Assembly (NCBI RefSeq): GCF_900537995.1
Contig: NZ_LR027880.1
Span: 3,813,001 to 3,877,000, forward strand
Source of the DNA: Roseburia intestinalis L1-82
Lineage (GTDB): Bacteria; Bacillota; Clostridia; Lachnospirales; Lachnospiraceae
Length of the DNA: 64,000 nucleotides
Reading direction: 5' to 3'
Below the pieces are notes generated by a model. It made no database searches. It worked only from the letters and a program-made list of their open reading frames with translations, and was not told the DNA's origin. Of this stretch, positions 1 through 8,116 are shown in pieces. Positions within the stretch are counted from its first letter, which is position 1; each line of letters begins with the position of its first letter. The translations under genes were made by a program, and so were the position numbers.

Positions 1-800
1 ATATCGAACTGTTTGCAAAAGTGGCTCATGCACACGGCGTTCCGCTTGTGATGGACAATACGTTCCCTACCCCGGTCAACTGCCGTCCGTTTGAATGGGG
101 TGCTGACATCGTAACCCACTCCACGACCAAATATATGGATGGTCACGGAGCTGCCTTAGGCGGAGCGATCGTGGACAGCGGTAAATTTGACTGGATGGCT
201 CACGCTGATAAATATCCGGGACTGTGTACTCCGGATGAAAGCTATCATGGAATCACCTACGCAGAAAAATTCGGTAAAGAAGGTGCCTTCATTACAAAAT
301 GTACTGCACAGCTGATGCGTGACTTTGGCTGCATGCAGTCCCCACAGAGTGCCTTTATTTTAAATCTCGGTCTGGAGTCCCTGCATGTCCGTATGCCAAA
401 ACATGTAGAAAACGGTCAGGCTGTTGCTGAATTTTTAGATCAGCACCCAAAGATTGCCTATGTCAACTATCCGGGACTTCCTTCCAATAAATATTATGAA
501 CGTGCAAAAAAATATCTGCCAAACGGCGGCTGTGGCGTTGTTTCCTTCGGTTTAAAAGGCGGACGTGCCGCTGCATCCACATTTATGCAGAATCTGAAAC
601 TTGGAGCAATCGAGACACATGTGGCTGACGCAAGAACCTGCTGTCTGAATCCGGCAACCTCCACACATCGCCAGATGACTGACGAGCAGTTGAAAGAAGC
701 CGGCGTTCCGGCTGAACTTGTCCGTATCAGCCTTGGACTCGAGGATAAAGAGGATCTGATCGCAGATATTTCCCAGGCACTCGATGCAATTGCAGAATAA
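1..800 (+). CDS. metY: O-acetylhomoserine sulfhydrylase (aminocarboxypropyltransferase), 5' end missing
   Basis: The reading frame is already open at base 3 and runs to a TAA at 798-800, so only the C-terminal two thirds (about 266 residues) is in the window. It is a PLP-dependent Cys/Met metabolism enzyme that makes homocysteine from O-acetylhomoserine and sulfide in the cytoplasm. The segment STTKYMDGHG carries the lysine that would hold PLP, preceded by the MDNTFPTP stretch typical of the MetY branch. The active-site tail HVADARTCCLNPATSTH also fits MetY better than cystathionine beta-lyase. The upstream gene context is outside the window. A terminator follows directly. Confidence 0.9.
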   Translation, partial: IELFAKVAHAHGVPLVMDNTFPTPVNCRPFEWGADIVTHSTTKYMDGHGAALGGAIVDSGKFDWMAHADKYPGLCTPDESYHGITYAEKFGKEGAFITKCTAQLMRDFGCMQSPQSAFILNLGLESLHVRMPKHVENGQAVAEFLDQHPKIAYVNYPGLPSNKYYERAKKYLPNGGCGVVSFGLKGGRAAASTFMQNLKLGAIETHVADARTCCLNPATSTHRQMTDEQLKEAGVPAELVRISLGLEDKEDLIADISQALDAIAE

Positions 801-849
801 GTTAAAGTTTACTGCTTTTTATTGAAATACATAAGAATCGTATACTGAC

Positions 850-888
850 AAAAAGGATGCATCCTGTAAACTAGGAAGCATCCTTTTT
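850..888. terminator. Shared bidirectional terminator
   Basis: An 11-bp perfect stem (AAAAAGGATGC ... GCATCCTTTTT) with A-tract on one side and T-tract on the other lies between the convergent metY and EAL genes. It can stop transcription from both sides. It overlaps the last codons of the leftward EAL gene, whose TAG is at 871-873. Confidence 0.85.
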
Positions 889-2568
889 GTTGTACATCTC
901 TTCAAGTAATAGTTTCTTTAACTGTTCTTCACCAACCGGTTTGGAATAATAATATCCCTGAAACCAGGTTGCCCCGAAACTCCTCAGATAATCCTGCAGG
1001 GATTTATCTTCCACGCCCTCGATACAGCTTTTCATGTTTGTTGATCTCGCAAAATTGACTATATTCTTTACCAGCATCTGCTGTTTTTCATTATTCAGGA
1101 TTCCTTTGATAAAACTCATATCGATCTTGATCTCATTCATCGGCACACCTAAGACGATACTTGAAGACGCATTTCCCGTTCCGTAATCATCCATCGCAAA
1201 ATGGATCCCATACTGCTGGAGAAAACATACTTCTTCATTGATCACATCAATCGGAAGCTGCCTGCAGCGTTCTGTGATTTCTAAACAAAGATGGTTTGGC
1301 GGATAATCATTTTCTTTTAACAGCGAAAGTACAACATCCCGAAATGATTTTTGTTCTAACTGTTTTGCAGACACATTTACATTGATAAAAAAATCCGGAT
1401 TAATTTTTATAAACTCTGCACTGTTTTTCAATGCCTCTGCCAGCACATAATTTCCAAGATCATACATGCACGGATTATCCTCAATCCAGTCGATAAACAG
1501 CCCCGGAGGAACTGCCCCGTAAGGTTCCTTTTTCCATCTTACCAGTGCCTCCGCCCCTGCGATTTTTCCACCTTCCGATGTCACGATTGGCTGATATTCC
1601 ACATAAAAGCCGTCACAACCGTCCAGCACCGACTGATGGATGATTTTCATAAAATCCAGATTTACACCACCATTTGTCTTTACGATATCATTAAAGAACA
1701 CAAGTTTATGATTTCTGGCGGAACGCGCTTTCTCTAATGTGTATTCTAATTTACTCTGCACTGTCATGGTCTCTCCGCTATAATTTTCTAACATCAGACC
1801 TGCAGCATAGAGTTTCAACTCAAAATGACGTCCGTTTAACGTGATATTTTTCTCAAGATTTTTCCTTACTTCCTCCAGGAAAATTCCTGCGTCCACCCGA
1901 TCCGCATCCCTTAAAATAAATGCACAATTGGAGTTATTCATATGATAAACCGCTTTATTTTCATCCATCATATAGATAAAATGGTGTGCGATCTCCCGCT
2001 GCAGACGGTCTGTATAATTCGCCCCATATAAAATATTGATGTCCGCCATGTGATCGATCTCAACCTCCAAAACAGCCACCTTTCTGCCGGTTCTGATATA
2101 TCCTTCCACATCTTTCTCAAACTTCTTCTGTCCATACAGATCTGTCAGCGCATCAATCTCAGGGATCACATTCTGATTGACCAGAATATGCAACAGATAT
2201 TCGTTTCCATCTTCTTTTACCACACTCATGAAAAATCCAAACATATCATAATGATCTTTATTTTTCAAACGGATATAAAGCTCATCCGAAAGTTTCTGTC
2301 CCAGAAGGCGTTTCTCCATTGCCTGTAAATATTCCGGCCTGTCATCCGGATGCACATGATCCAGTAATATCTGATAAAAATCTTTTACATATCCCGCCTG
2401 CATCTCAAAAAAAGCCGCCGTCTTTTCCGGAATCATAGTAACATGACTGTTCCTATTCGTAATTAACAGATATGCATCTGACAAAAGATCATTCACCCGA
2501 TTTATGATGTCTGAAAAGAAACGTTCTTTTCCATTCCAAAACTCCTGTTCTCCCATAGTACTCCCCAT
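871..2568 (-). CDS. Cyclic-di-GMP phosphodiesterase, EAL domain with degenerate GGDEF
   Basis: The protein has about 565 residues. An N-terminal PAS-like sensor region is followed by a GGDEF-like domain without a recognisable GGDEF motif (about residues 140-300), then a complete EAL domain (about 320-555). The EAL domain keeps the residues of active enzymes: AEALVRW, the LEITE glutamate, DDYGTG, KIDMSFI and the EGVE loop. I infer hydrolysis of c-di-GMP to pGpG, with the GGDEF part regulatory. No membrane segment is visible. The annotated start has no good ribosome binding site; the internal ATG at 2556 follows GGGGAG and may be the true start. It starts 6 bp after the hexapeptide protein gene and is probably co-transcribed with it. 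Confidence 0.85.
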   Translation of the reverse strand: MGSTMGEQEFWNGKERFFSDIINRVNDLLSDAYLLITNRNSHVTMIPEKTAAFFEMQAGYVKDFYQILLDHVHPDDRPEYLQAMEKRLLGQKLSDELYIRLKNKDHYDMFGFFMSVVKEDGNEYLLHILVNQNVIPEIDALTDLYGQKKFEKDVEGYIRTGRKVAVLEVEIDHMADINILYGANYTDRLQREIAHHFIYMMDENKAVYHMNNSNCAFILRDADRVDAGIFLEEVRKNLEKNITLNGRHFELKLYAAGLMLENYSGETMTVQSKLEYTLEKARSARNHKLVFFNDIVKTNGGVNLDFMKIIHQSVLDGCDGFYVEYQPIVTSEGGKIAGAEALVRWKKEPYGAVPPGLFIDWIEDNPCMYDLGNYVLAEALKNSAEFIKINPDFFINVNVSAKQLEQKSFRDVVLSLLKENDYPPNHLCLEITERCRQLPIDVINEEVCFLQQYGIHFAMDDYGTGNASSSIVLGVPMNEIKIDMSFIKGILNNEKQQMLVKNIVNFARSTNMKSCIEGVEDKSLQDYLRSFGATWFQGYYYSKPVGEEQLKKLLLEEMYNKKDAS

Positions 2569-2574
2569 TTCTGA

Positions 2575-3045
2575 TCACATCTGCATCAGCTGATCTTTTG
2601 CTTCTTTCACATATAATAAGGCATTGTCACGGTTTGAGGCAATCTCCTCTTCCGTAAGTTTTCTTTTTATCTTCGCCGGATTTCCAAATGCAAGGCTGCC
2701 ATCCGGGATCTCCATATTCTGTGTCACAAGCGCCCCGGCCCCAATGATACAGTTATTGCCGATCACCGCTCCATTTAAAATAATTGCTCCCATTCCAATC
2801 AATGTATTATTTCCAACCGTACATCCGTGCACGATTGCACTGTGCCCGATCGTCACATCATCCCCAATGGTAAGCGCATGCCCGGCTCCAACATGAAGAA
2901 CTGCATTATCCTGTATATTAGTTCGACTTCCGATCGTGATCTTTTCCGTATCGCCCCGGACCGTCGCATGATACCATATTCCTGAATCTTCGCCGATCGT
3001 GACATCACCTTTTACGATCGCACCTTCTGCTAAATAATATGCCAT
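2575..3045 (-). CDS. Gamma carbonic anhydrase-like left-handed beta-helix protein
   Basis: This 156-residue protein is built almost wholly of hexapeptide repeats (GDVTIGEDSGIWYHATVRGD and following). It contains the family signature VRGD...IGSRTNIQDNAVLH and histidines placed as zinc ligands in YrdA/PaaY-type gamma carbonic anhydrases (VLHVGAGH, IGHSAIVHG). Length and architecture match that family. Members often lack measurable carbonic anhydrase activity, so the exact reaction is open. It sits between the EAL gene and the cytidylate-kinase-like gene, all leftward. The ribosome binding site in front of the ATG is weak. Confidence 0.8.
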   Translation of the reverse strand: MAYYLAEGAIVKGDVTIGEDSGIWYHATVRGDTEKITIGSRTNIQDNAVLHVGAGHALTIGDDVTIGHSAIVHGCTVGNNTLIGMGAIILNGAVIGNNCIIGAGALVTQNMEIPDGSLAFGNPAKIKRKLTEEEIASNRDNALLYVKEAKDQLMQM

Positions 3046-3095
3046 GATATACCAACACTTTCTGCCTGATTTTACATCAGGCCTGCATTCTTTTA

Positions 3096-3668
3096 TCAGT
3101 CTTTCCCGTTTATCTGGCCAATATATGCGGAAACAACTGCTGCCACGCCGTCAATGCCAAGTTTGCACTCATCTAAACACAGATCATAATTGTCCGCCAA
3201 TCCCCAGGTTTCCCCGGAATAATAATTATGATACTGCTTTCTCCGGCGGTCTGTGTCATCCACGATCATTTTGGCTTTTAATTCGGATACCTGATGTTTC
3301 TTTGCAATTTTGGAGATTCTTGTTTTCTTGTCCCCACACAGGAAGATGCGTACAGCATCCGGATGTTCTTTATATGCATAATCCGATGCACGGCCGATTA
3401 CGATACACGGCTGATCCTCAAACAGTGCTGACAATGCTTTTTTCGGTGTCTCACGCACCTTTAAATTCATATCGTCCGCAACCATACTCATCATATCATC
3501 CACCTGGCGTTCCCCAAAATAAAATGGATATTTGTCATACACTTTTTTCTCTTTTGCAAGCTCTATCAGTTCTTTTTTGGAATAACACGGGATGCCATAA
3601 ATCTCTGACAATTTTCTTCCTACTTCGTCCCCTTCACATCCACATTGTCTGGCAATTGTTATAATCAT
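3096..3668 (-). CDS. Cytidylate kinase-like family protein
   Basis: The 190-residue protein starts MIITIARQCGCEGDEVGRKL, a P-loop-like N-terminus typical of the cytidylate-kinase-like family (Cmk2) that is common in Clostridia. DTDRRRKQYHNYY near the C-terminus matches the family. The ATG at 3668 is preceded by GGAGG at 6-bp spacing; an in-frame ATG 7 codons earlier has no such site and was rejected. The family is related to nucleotide kinases, but its natural substrate has not been settled, so a role in CMP phosphorylation should not be assumed. Confidence 0.8.
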   Translation of the reverse strand: MIITIARQCGCEGDEVGRKLSEIYGIPCYSKKELIELAKEKKVYDKYPFYFGERQVDDMMSMVADDMNLKVRETPKKALSALFEDQPCIVIGRASDYAYKEHPDAVRIFLCGDKKTRISKIAKKHQVSELKAKMIVDDTDRRRKQYHNYYSGETWGLADNYDLCLDECKLGIDGVAAVVSAYIGQINGKD

Positions 3669-3718
3669 AATAATCCTCCATTCCTGCACGTCCCTTTATA
3701 AAAACAACATTCTTATTT

Positions 3719-4069
3719 TTATAAAAAGTGCTCTGACCATTCCTTTTCTTTAAAGCCGGTAATTACCGTACTTCCATCTACGATCAATGGACGTTTTACC
3801 AGCATTCCGTTTGTCGCAAGCAGCTTTAACTGCTCGTCCCCGCTCATTTCAGGAAGCCTGTCCTTAAGCTTCATTTCTTTATATAAAAGTCCGCTGGTGT
3901 TAAAAAATTTCTTTAATGGCAGACCGCTCTTTTCATGCCATTCTTTCAATTCCTCGTAGGACGGATTCTGCTCTACGATGTGACGATCCGTATATGTAAT
4001 CTCATGTTCATCCAGCCATTTTTTCGCTTTCTGACAGGTGGAACATTTGGGATATTCTATAAAAAGCAT
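3719..4069 (-). CDS. ArsC/Spx family thioredoxin-fold protein
   Basis: This 116-residue protein has the thioredoxin-like ArsC fold. The N-terminus CSTCQKAKKWLDEH holds a CxxC redox pair, and the C-terminal LVKRPLIVDGSTVITGFKE motif is the RP loop shared by Spx, MgsR and YffB-type proteins. Arsenate reductase and Spx-like redox regulator are both possible. No arsenic resistance genes adjoin it, which favours a general thiol-redox role. AAAGGAGG lies 6-7 bases before the ATG. Confidence 0.8.
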   Translation of the reverse strand: MLFIEYPKCSTCQKAKKWLDEHEITYTDRHIVEQNPSYEELKEWHEKSGLPLKKFFNTSGLLYKEMKLKDRLPEMSGDEQLKLLATNGMLVKRPLIVDGSTVITGFKEKEWSEHFL

Positions 4070-4213
4070 TGGATGTCCTCCTTTTGGTATGGTACGTTGT
4101 TGTTAATTGATATTGTACCACAAATTGGATGGGAGTGGGTACACAAATCCTTTTTCAGATGGTGGCATTTTTTATCGTAACAGGGAACCGTGACAGCTTG
4201 CTTTCTCTCGCCT

Positions 4214-5215
4214 CTATTGTGGTAAAATCAAAGTCGGATTTTTCAACAATGTGGCAATAACCGGGGTATATTTAGATACTCCATAGTCTTCAACAATACT
4301 GGTTATTCTAGCCCCTGCATCCTTTGATGAAGCCCCGCATAAGAAAATCCTTTCATTAGCAGTTCCATAATCTAATACGATAAAACGATCATGGAATATA
4401 CCACCTGTCTTTTTCATTGATATTTTTACAGATGGATATTCCTTGCAAAAATCCGTAAATTCTATATTATGAAGTTTATTATTCCCAACATTATCGCTGA
4501 ATAAAGTAATATTTACTCCTGTAGGAGAATTTTTAAGATGTACCAGCGTTCTTAATCCAATATAATTGTCAACGACATATATTGACGACTTTGCCTGCTT
4601 ATAAATGGACTCATATGCCTCATCTGCACTACTAAATTTTGCATTAAACATAAGCCACTTTTCATCATCATCTGAAACAAAGCTGTTCATCATATCAGCC
4701 AACTCAGATTTTGTCACAACATCCTTCAAGCCTTCTGCAACATCGGAAATCTGTTTTTCAAGAGAGATCATATCTGAGTTGATTTTGTTAATTTCTATTC
4801 TGTTGTTGGCAGTCTCCATGCTTAACTGAAGTATTTCCCGCTGACCTATTAAATCACGATTTTCTAATATGTAATCTTTCATTTTCTTAAAGGTTCTTAT
4901 TAATGCCTTGCTCTGCTTAACTGCCAACGGTCCTTTCAAGACAGTCATCAACATATATAATCCTTGCTCTGTAAATACATGAGGATTATATCTACTCTTA
5001 CTGTTAAGATTTGCGGTCAAAAAATTTGACCGCAAATCTTCTACCTCATCATCCGTTAATTCGAACATAAAATCTTCATCAAATTTCTCAATATTATTTT
5101 TTACCTGTTGGTTGAATGCTTTTGTGGTATAACCATATATTTCAGAAAGATCTGAGTCTAAGATTACTCTTTGTCCTCTGATTTCATAAATTCTTTCTTT
5201 CATATACTCTTTCAT
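4214..5215 (-). CDS. ORF6N domain protein with C-terminal PLD-like domain
   Basis: The N-terminal 110 residues form an ORF6N DNA-binding domain of phage and mobile-element origin (RGQRVILDSDLSEIYGY ... FTEQGLYMLMTVLKG). A coiled stretch follows, then a C-terminal domain with IYVVDNYIG and FHDRFIVLD...FLCGASSKDAG. That pattern looks like a phospholipase-D-type half-site with HxR in place of HxK. Similar fusions occur in Firmicutes and Bacteroides as orphan genes. The function is unknown; DNA binding is the safest inference. The start is uncertain: ATGs at 5233, 5215 and 5203 all lack a clear ribosome binding site, because the upstream sequence is the tail of a broken nucleoside phosphorylase gene. 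Confidence 0.7.
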   Translation of the reverse strand: MKEYMKERIYEIRGQRVILDSDLSEIYGYTTKAFNQQVKNNIEKFDEDFMFELTDDEVEDLRSNFLTANLNSKSRYNPHVFTEQGLYMLMTVLKGPLAVKQSKALIRTFKKMKDYILENRDLIGQREILQLSMETANNRIEINKINSDMISLEKQISDVAEGLKDVVTKSELADMMNSFVSDDDEKWLMFNAKFSSADEAYESIYKQAKSSIYVVDNYIGLRTLVHLKNSPTGVNITLFSDNVGNNKLHNIEFTDFCKEYPSVKISMKKTGGIFHDRFIVLDYGTANERIFLCGASSKDAGARITSIVEDYGVSKYTPVIATLLKNPTLILPQ

Positions 5216-5485
5216 AACACATAGAGGATGCAACAGCAGAACCTATTCCCGTCAGATAAAAAGCTATTTTCTCTCCCTTGTAATCCAGACAATAGATTGA
5301 AATGTTTCCATTACAAGCGCCAATTTCACCTATAATTTCACATTTATAATGTGATACTAAATATGTATGTATCTCCTTAGAAAAGATAATCATACATTTG
5401 TCTGTAATATGCTTTCCGGCTCCATAAATAACATTTAAATCAATTAATGCCTCTGTCTCTTTGTCAAAAAATCACTCTGTAGCAT
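5216..5485 (-). pseudogene. Nucleoside phosphorylase, N-terminal remnant with frameshift
   Basis: From 5485 leftward the sequence encodes MLQSDF, then after a one-base shift in a run of six T, FFDKETEALIDLNVIYGAGK. It continues to GEIGACNGNISIYCLDYKGE and IAFYLTGIGSAVASSM. This is the N-terminal third (about 95 residues) of a uridine/purine nucleoside phosphorylase-type protein. The similarity stops where the ORF6N gene begins, so the rest of the gene is gone. It is not expected to make an active enzyme. Family assignment is from memory of nucleoside phosphorylase N-termini. Confidence 0.6.
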
Positions 5486-5534
5486 AATATCGCTCACTCT
5501 TTCTCTTCAATTATTGTAACTACTTTATTCGGAT

Positions 5535-5568
5535 AAAAAAGACCACCTACCTGCAAAGATAAGTGGTC
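5535..5568 (-). terminator. Rho-independent terminator after the small ORF
   Basis: Read leftward, GACCACTTA ... TAGGTGGTC forms a stem and is followed by TTTTTTAT. It lies about 40 bases after the stop of the 33-codon ORF and would end that transcript. Confidence 0.7.
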
Positions 5569-5608
5569 AGCATATACTATATTCTAATTATTGAACCATT
5601 TTCTCATC

Positions 5609-5710
5609 TTAGCAATTCAAATATTTACATACGCAATTAAGACCATACACGTTCATAATGTGCATAGCATAAATTTCAGTATATGAATATCCGACTGCAA
5701 ATCTATTCAT
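5609..5710 (-). CDS. Small 33-residue protein, unknown
   Basis: A short frame begins MNRFAVGYSYTEIYAMHIM and ends with a cysteine-containing tail (CVCKYLNC). It has a good ribosome binding site (GAAAGGAG, 7 bases before ATG). A possible promoter lies upstream (TTGACA at 5770-5765 with a weak TAATCT 17 bases on), and a terminator follows. I do not recognise the peptide. Signals on both sides argue for a real transcript, but coding is unproven because the ORF is so short. The lack of a signal peptide or hydrophobic helix argues against a membrane toxin. Confidence 0.4.
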   Translation of the reverse strand: MNRFAVGYSYTEIYAMHIMNVYGLNCVCKYLNC

Positions 5711-5776
5711 GAGAAAACTCCTTTCAAAAATTATTATGTTAAGATTACTCTTGTTTGTAACGCTTGTCAATCATTT

Positions 5777-6195
5777 TTATCTGTGGATGTACATTCTTGT
5801 CATTTTGGGTTCATCATCACCTTGAACCATACATAAAAATTCCCATCCATATCGTTCATAGAAGCCAAAATGATCCGTCACCAAATATAAAGGCGTTACT
5901 CCTTTATTTCTCATATCATCAACAACTTTGTTTAGCAAATTCCCAGCTAGTCCCTTTTTTCGATGTTCTTCTTCAGCATATACGGCGCATACATTTGGAG
6001 TCAAATCCTTTCTATCATGAAAGTCATTTTCTATTACCCCAAGTCCTGCGACAATGGATTCATCATATAAGCATATATACCAACCATACTCGGTTTTTCC
6101 TGATAAATACGCTTTCATACACTCCAGGTATGCCTCTGCCGGCACACCCCATTTACTATGAAACCACTCAGCTGCAATAGCTACTTGGATTGTCA
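5777..6195 (-). pseudogene. GNAT acetyltransferase, 5' end removed at the IS3 junction
   Basis: About 135 residues of a GNAT N-acetyltransferase survive, starting at IAAEWFHSKWGVP. They include the acetyl-CoA site AVYAEEEHRKKGLAGNLL and the C-terminal HFGFYERYGWEFL. Family members usually have 10-15 more residues before this point. Here the open frame is completed by MSEKVLTIQV, which is encoded by the end of the IS3 element, so the native start and promoter are lost. It might still be expressed from the IS, but I treat it as truncated. The natural substrate is unknown. Confidence 0.65.
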
Positions 6196-6203
6196 ACACT
6201 TTT

Positions 6204-7037
6204 TCAGACAAATTTTTTTAGGTTATTTTTCCGATATTGTACAGGCGTTTGATACCCTAAGGAAGAATGTATGCGGTGATGATTATACCAGTTTACATAA
6301 TCCCATAGTTTTATCTTCAGTTCTTCCTGCGTATGGAATGTTTCATTCCATACAAATTCTGTTTTTATAATCTTGAACGTAGCTTCTGCCACTGCATTGT
6401 CATAAGGACATCCCTTATGGCTCAGGGAGCGTTCCATATGGAACGTTTCTAACAGTTCTTCAATTGTCTCGTTTTTAAATTCATTTCCACGGTCTGTGTG
6501 GAAAATATGGATTTCCGACAGATTTCCGTCTACTTTCATAAATGCCTGTTTTACAAGTTCTGCTGTTTTATGTTCTCCTGCACTGTATCCAATAATCTCC
6601 CTGTTAAAAAGATCAATCAGTACACAAATATAATTCCAGCGGTTTCCTACCCTTACGTAGGTCAAATCACTTACCACTACATTGCGGTATGGCTGGTTTT
6701 GAAATTGTCGGTTCAACACATTCTCTACTTTTGATTCATTACATCTGTCTTTTTGCGGTTTAAACTGTGCTGTAGTATAGCTTGATACCAGACCTTCCTG
6801 TTTCATAATCCGTCCAATCCTGCGTCTTGATACCTGTTTCCCGCAATCAGCCAGTTCTTTCTTGATCTTTCGTGTACCATAATGGTTCCGGCTTTTTCTA
6901 AAAATTTCCTGAATGTCTGCAGTGAGTTCTGATTCATCTTTTTTTGCTGCTGCTTCATAATAATAGGTGCTTCTGTTTACCTGTAGGACGCGACACATTG
7001 CTGATACAGAGTATTTGTGGGCATTTGCTTTAATCAC
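6204..7037 (-). CDS. IS3-family transposase OrfB (DDE integrase domain)
   Basis: The 277-residue protein has an HTH_21-type region followed by an rve integrase core. The catalytic residues are visible in VVSDLTYVRV, HTDRGNEF and AVAEATFKIIKTE, giving an intact DDE triad. It begins at a GTG four bases before codon overlap with orfA. The frame is also continuous with orfA through a -1 shift at CGA AAG, as in other IS3 elements that make an OrfAB fusion. Length and domains are normal, so the element may be active. Confidence 0.9.
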   Translation of the reverse strand: MIKANAHKYSVSAMCRVLQVNRSTYYYEAAAKKDESELTADIQEIFRKSRNHYGTRKIKKELADCGKQVSRRRIGRIMKQEGLVSSYTTAQFKPQKDRCNESKVENVLNRQFQNQPYRNVVVSDLTYVRVGNRWNYICVLIDLFNREIIGYSAGEHKTAELVKQAFMKVDGNLSEIHIFHTDRGNEFKNETIEELLETFHMERSLSHKGCPYDNAVAEATFKIIKTEFVWNETFHTQEELKIKLWDYVNWYNHHRIHSSLGYQTPVQYRKNNLKKFV

Positions 7038-7039
7038 AT

Positions 7040-7336
7040 TTACTTTCGTCCTAAGATCAGCGCCGCTTGTTTTAAAATATCATTTTCCATTCTTAACTGC
7101 TGGTTTTCTTTCCGAAGCCGGATCAGTTCTTCCTGCTCCGGAGTCCGGTTATCTTTTTCATGGAAAGAACCGGAATTGGATGCCTGCTTTACCCACTTGT
7201 CAAACAGGGAAGTAGCAATGTCATATTCACGGCAGATATCACATCTGCGTTTGCCGGAACGATATAGTTCCACCAGTTGCTGTTTAAATTCATCTGTATA
7301 TTTGCGAGGTTTTCGTCGTTGTTTTTGTTCGGTCAT
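7040..7336 (-). CDS. IS3-family OrfA (helix-turn-helix)
   Basis: The 98-residue protein starts MTEQKQRRKPRKYTDEFKQQ and carries an HTH that would bind the IS ends. It ends in a leucine-rich segment (RLRKENQQLRMENDILKQAA) typical of OrfA dimerisation. It lies directly upstream of orfB in the element. Confidence 0.9.
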   Translation of the reverse strand: MTEQKQRRKPRKYTDEFKQQLVELYRSGKRRCDICREYDIATSLFDKWVKQASNSGSFHEKDNRTPEQEELIRLRKENQQLRMENDILKQAALILGRK

Positions 7337-7377
7337 AAAGAGTGCTCCTTCGTGTATTTATTATAGATTATATGACC

Positions 7378-7683
7378 TTAAAAAATCTGTCCAGTTAATT
7401 GTAACCTATCCACTTCCTCCATCCGCTTCTTCAGATATCTTTTGTTGTCCTCAAAATTCTCTCTGGAATTTAAGCACATCATTTCGATTTCCGTGATGCC
7501 CTTAAGCACCGTCATCAGTCCATAGATTCTGGCTGACAGACTCTCCTCTGACAACACGGAAATGTTGCTGGGCTGAATTAAAAAGTAAACCAGCTCCTCA
7601 TTCCTGTATGTTCGGATACTGTAATCCGTCACTTCTCTGGTTCCCATCAGTTCTCTGGTGGATTCCATGTTCTTTTTACTCAT
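7378..7683 (-). pseudogene. Tn1549-type conjugation gene, 3' end cut by IS3
   Basis: Start ATG at 7683 follows GGAGG at about 10 bases. The first 90 or so residues (MESTRELMGTREVTDY ... RIYGLMTVLKGITEIEMMCL) match, from memory, the protein encoded between the small PrgI/TcpE-like gene and the VirB4-like ATPase in Tn1549-type conjugative elements. The frame then runs into the IS3 end and stops at 7378, so it is about half the usual length. It is evidence that a conjugative element once lay here. Confidence 0.55.
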
Positions 7684-7850
7684 CCGGTGTGTACCTCCAT
7701 TCATATTGCTGCTGATCCATGAAAAAATAAGCACAGGCATACCGGATAAAATCCATAATGGTCGTATCCTCCACCTGTATGGTCAGAAAGGCATAGGCTC
7801 CTGCGATGACTAACGGGATGCCTTTCCAGCACCCGAAGTCCCGGACTCAC
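7676..7850 (-). pseudogene. Small membrane protein of a conjugation module, C-terminal fragment
   Basis: A frame without a start encodes GIPLVIAGAYAFLTIQVEDT and ends DQQQYEWRYTPDE before TAA at 7678-7676. The stop overlaps the ATG of the next gene (ATGAGTAA), as in intact transfer operons. It resembles the C-terminus of PrgI/TcpE-like proteins next to VirB4 in integrative conjugative elements. Upstream of about 7850 the frame is lost, marking a junction with the serine-recombinase segment. Confidence 0.4.
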
Positions 7851-7886
7851 ACAAAATAATTTTGACATTTCCACCTCCAAAAAAAT

Positions 7887-7926
7887 AAGGCGGCACCTAT
7901 TCTATTTCTAAAATAAGTACCGCCTT
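7887..7926 (-). terminator. Terminator hairpin
   Basis: AAGGCGG(T)ACTTATT ... AATAGGTGCCGCCTT folds into a long stem. Read leftward it is followed by ATTTTTTTGG, a U-tract. It lies close to the junction between the recombinase segment and the conjugation remnant. Confidence 0.6.
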
Positions 7927-8035
7927 GCGTTCATCCCTGCCCATATTCATTTTTAACTTTGCTTACCACTCCCTCCTTTTTGTTTTTCTCCAAATCACTC
8001 AAAAACCTCTTTTTTACCCCTATGCATCTTTAAAA

Positions 8036-8090
8036 ACGGGCAAAAAAATCGGGCAAAAACTAGCCAATTTTCGGTCTAATTTTTGCCCGT
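8036..8090 (-). terminator. Terminator of the serine recombinase gene
   Basis: Perfect 11-base arms (ACGGGCAAAAA / TTTTTGCCCGT) enclose a 33-base loop. Read leftward the second arm is followed by TTTTAAAG. It begins 27 bases after the recombinase stop codon. Confidence 0.65.
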
Positions 8091-8116
8091 GGAGTACAAC
8101 ATCTTGTGGTCAAACC

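Larger units (their letters stand above)
6191..7404 (-). mobile_element. IS3-family insertion sequence, IS150-like
   Basis: The element is about 1.2 kb with two overlapping frames, orfA and orfB. Near the ends, 6207-6223 and the complement of about 7388-7372 match at 15 of 17 positions (GACAAATTTTTTTAGGT against GACAGATTTTTTAAGGT), which marks the terminal inverted repeats; exact outer ends are uncertain by a few bases. The flanks are unrelated: a truncated GNAT gene on the left and a truncated conjugation gene on the right. No short target duplication is visible. This points to a deletion or rearrangement after insertion. Confidence 0.8.
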
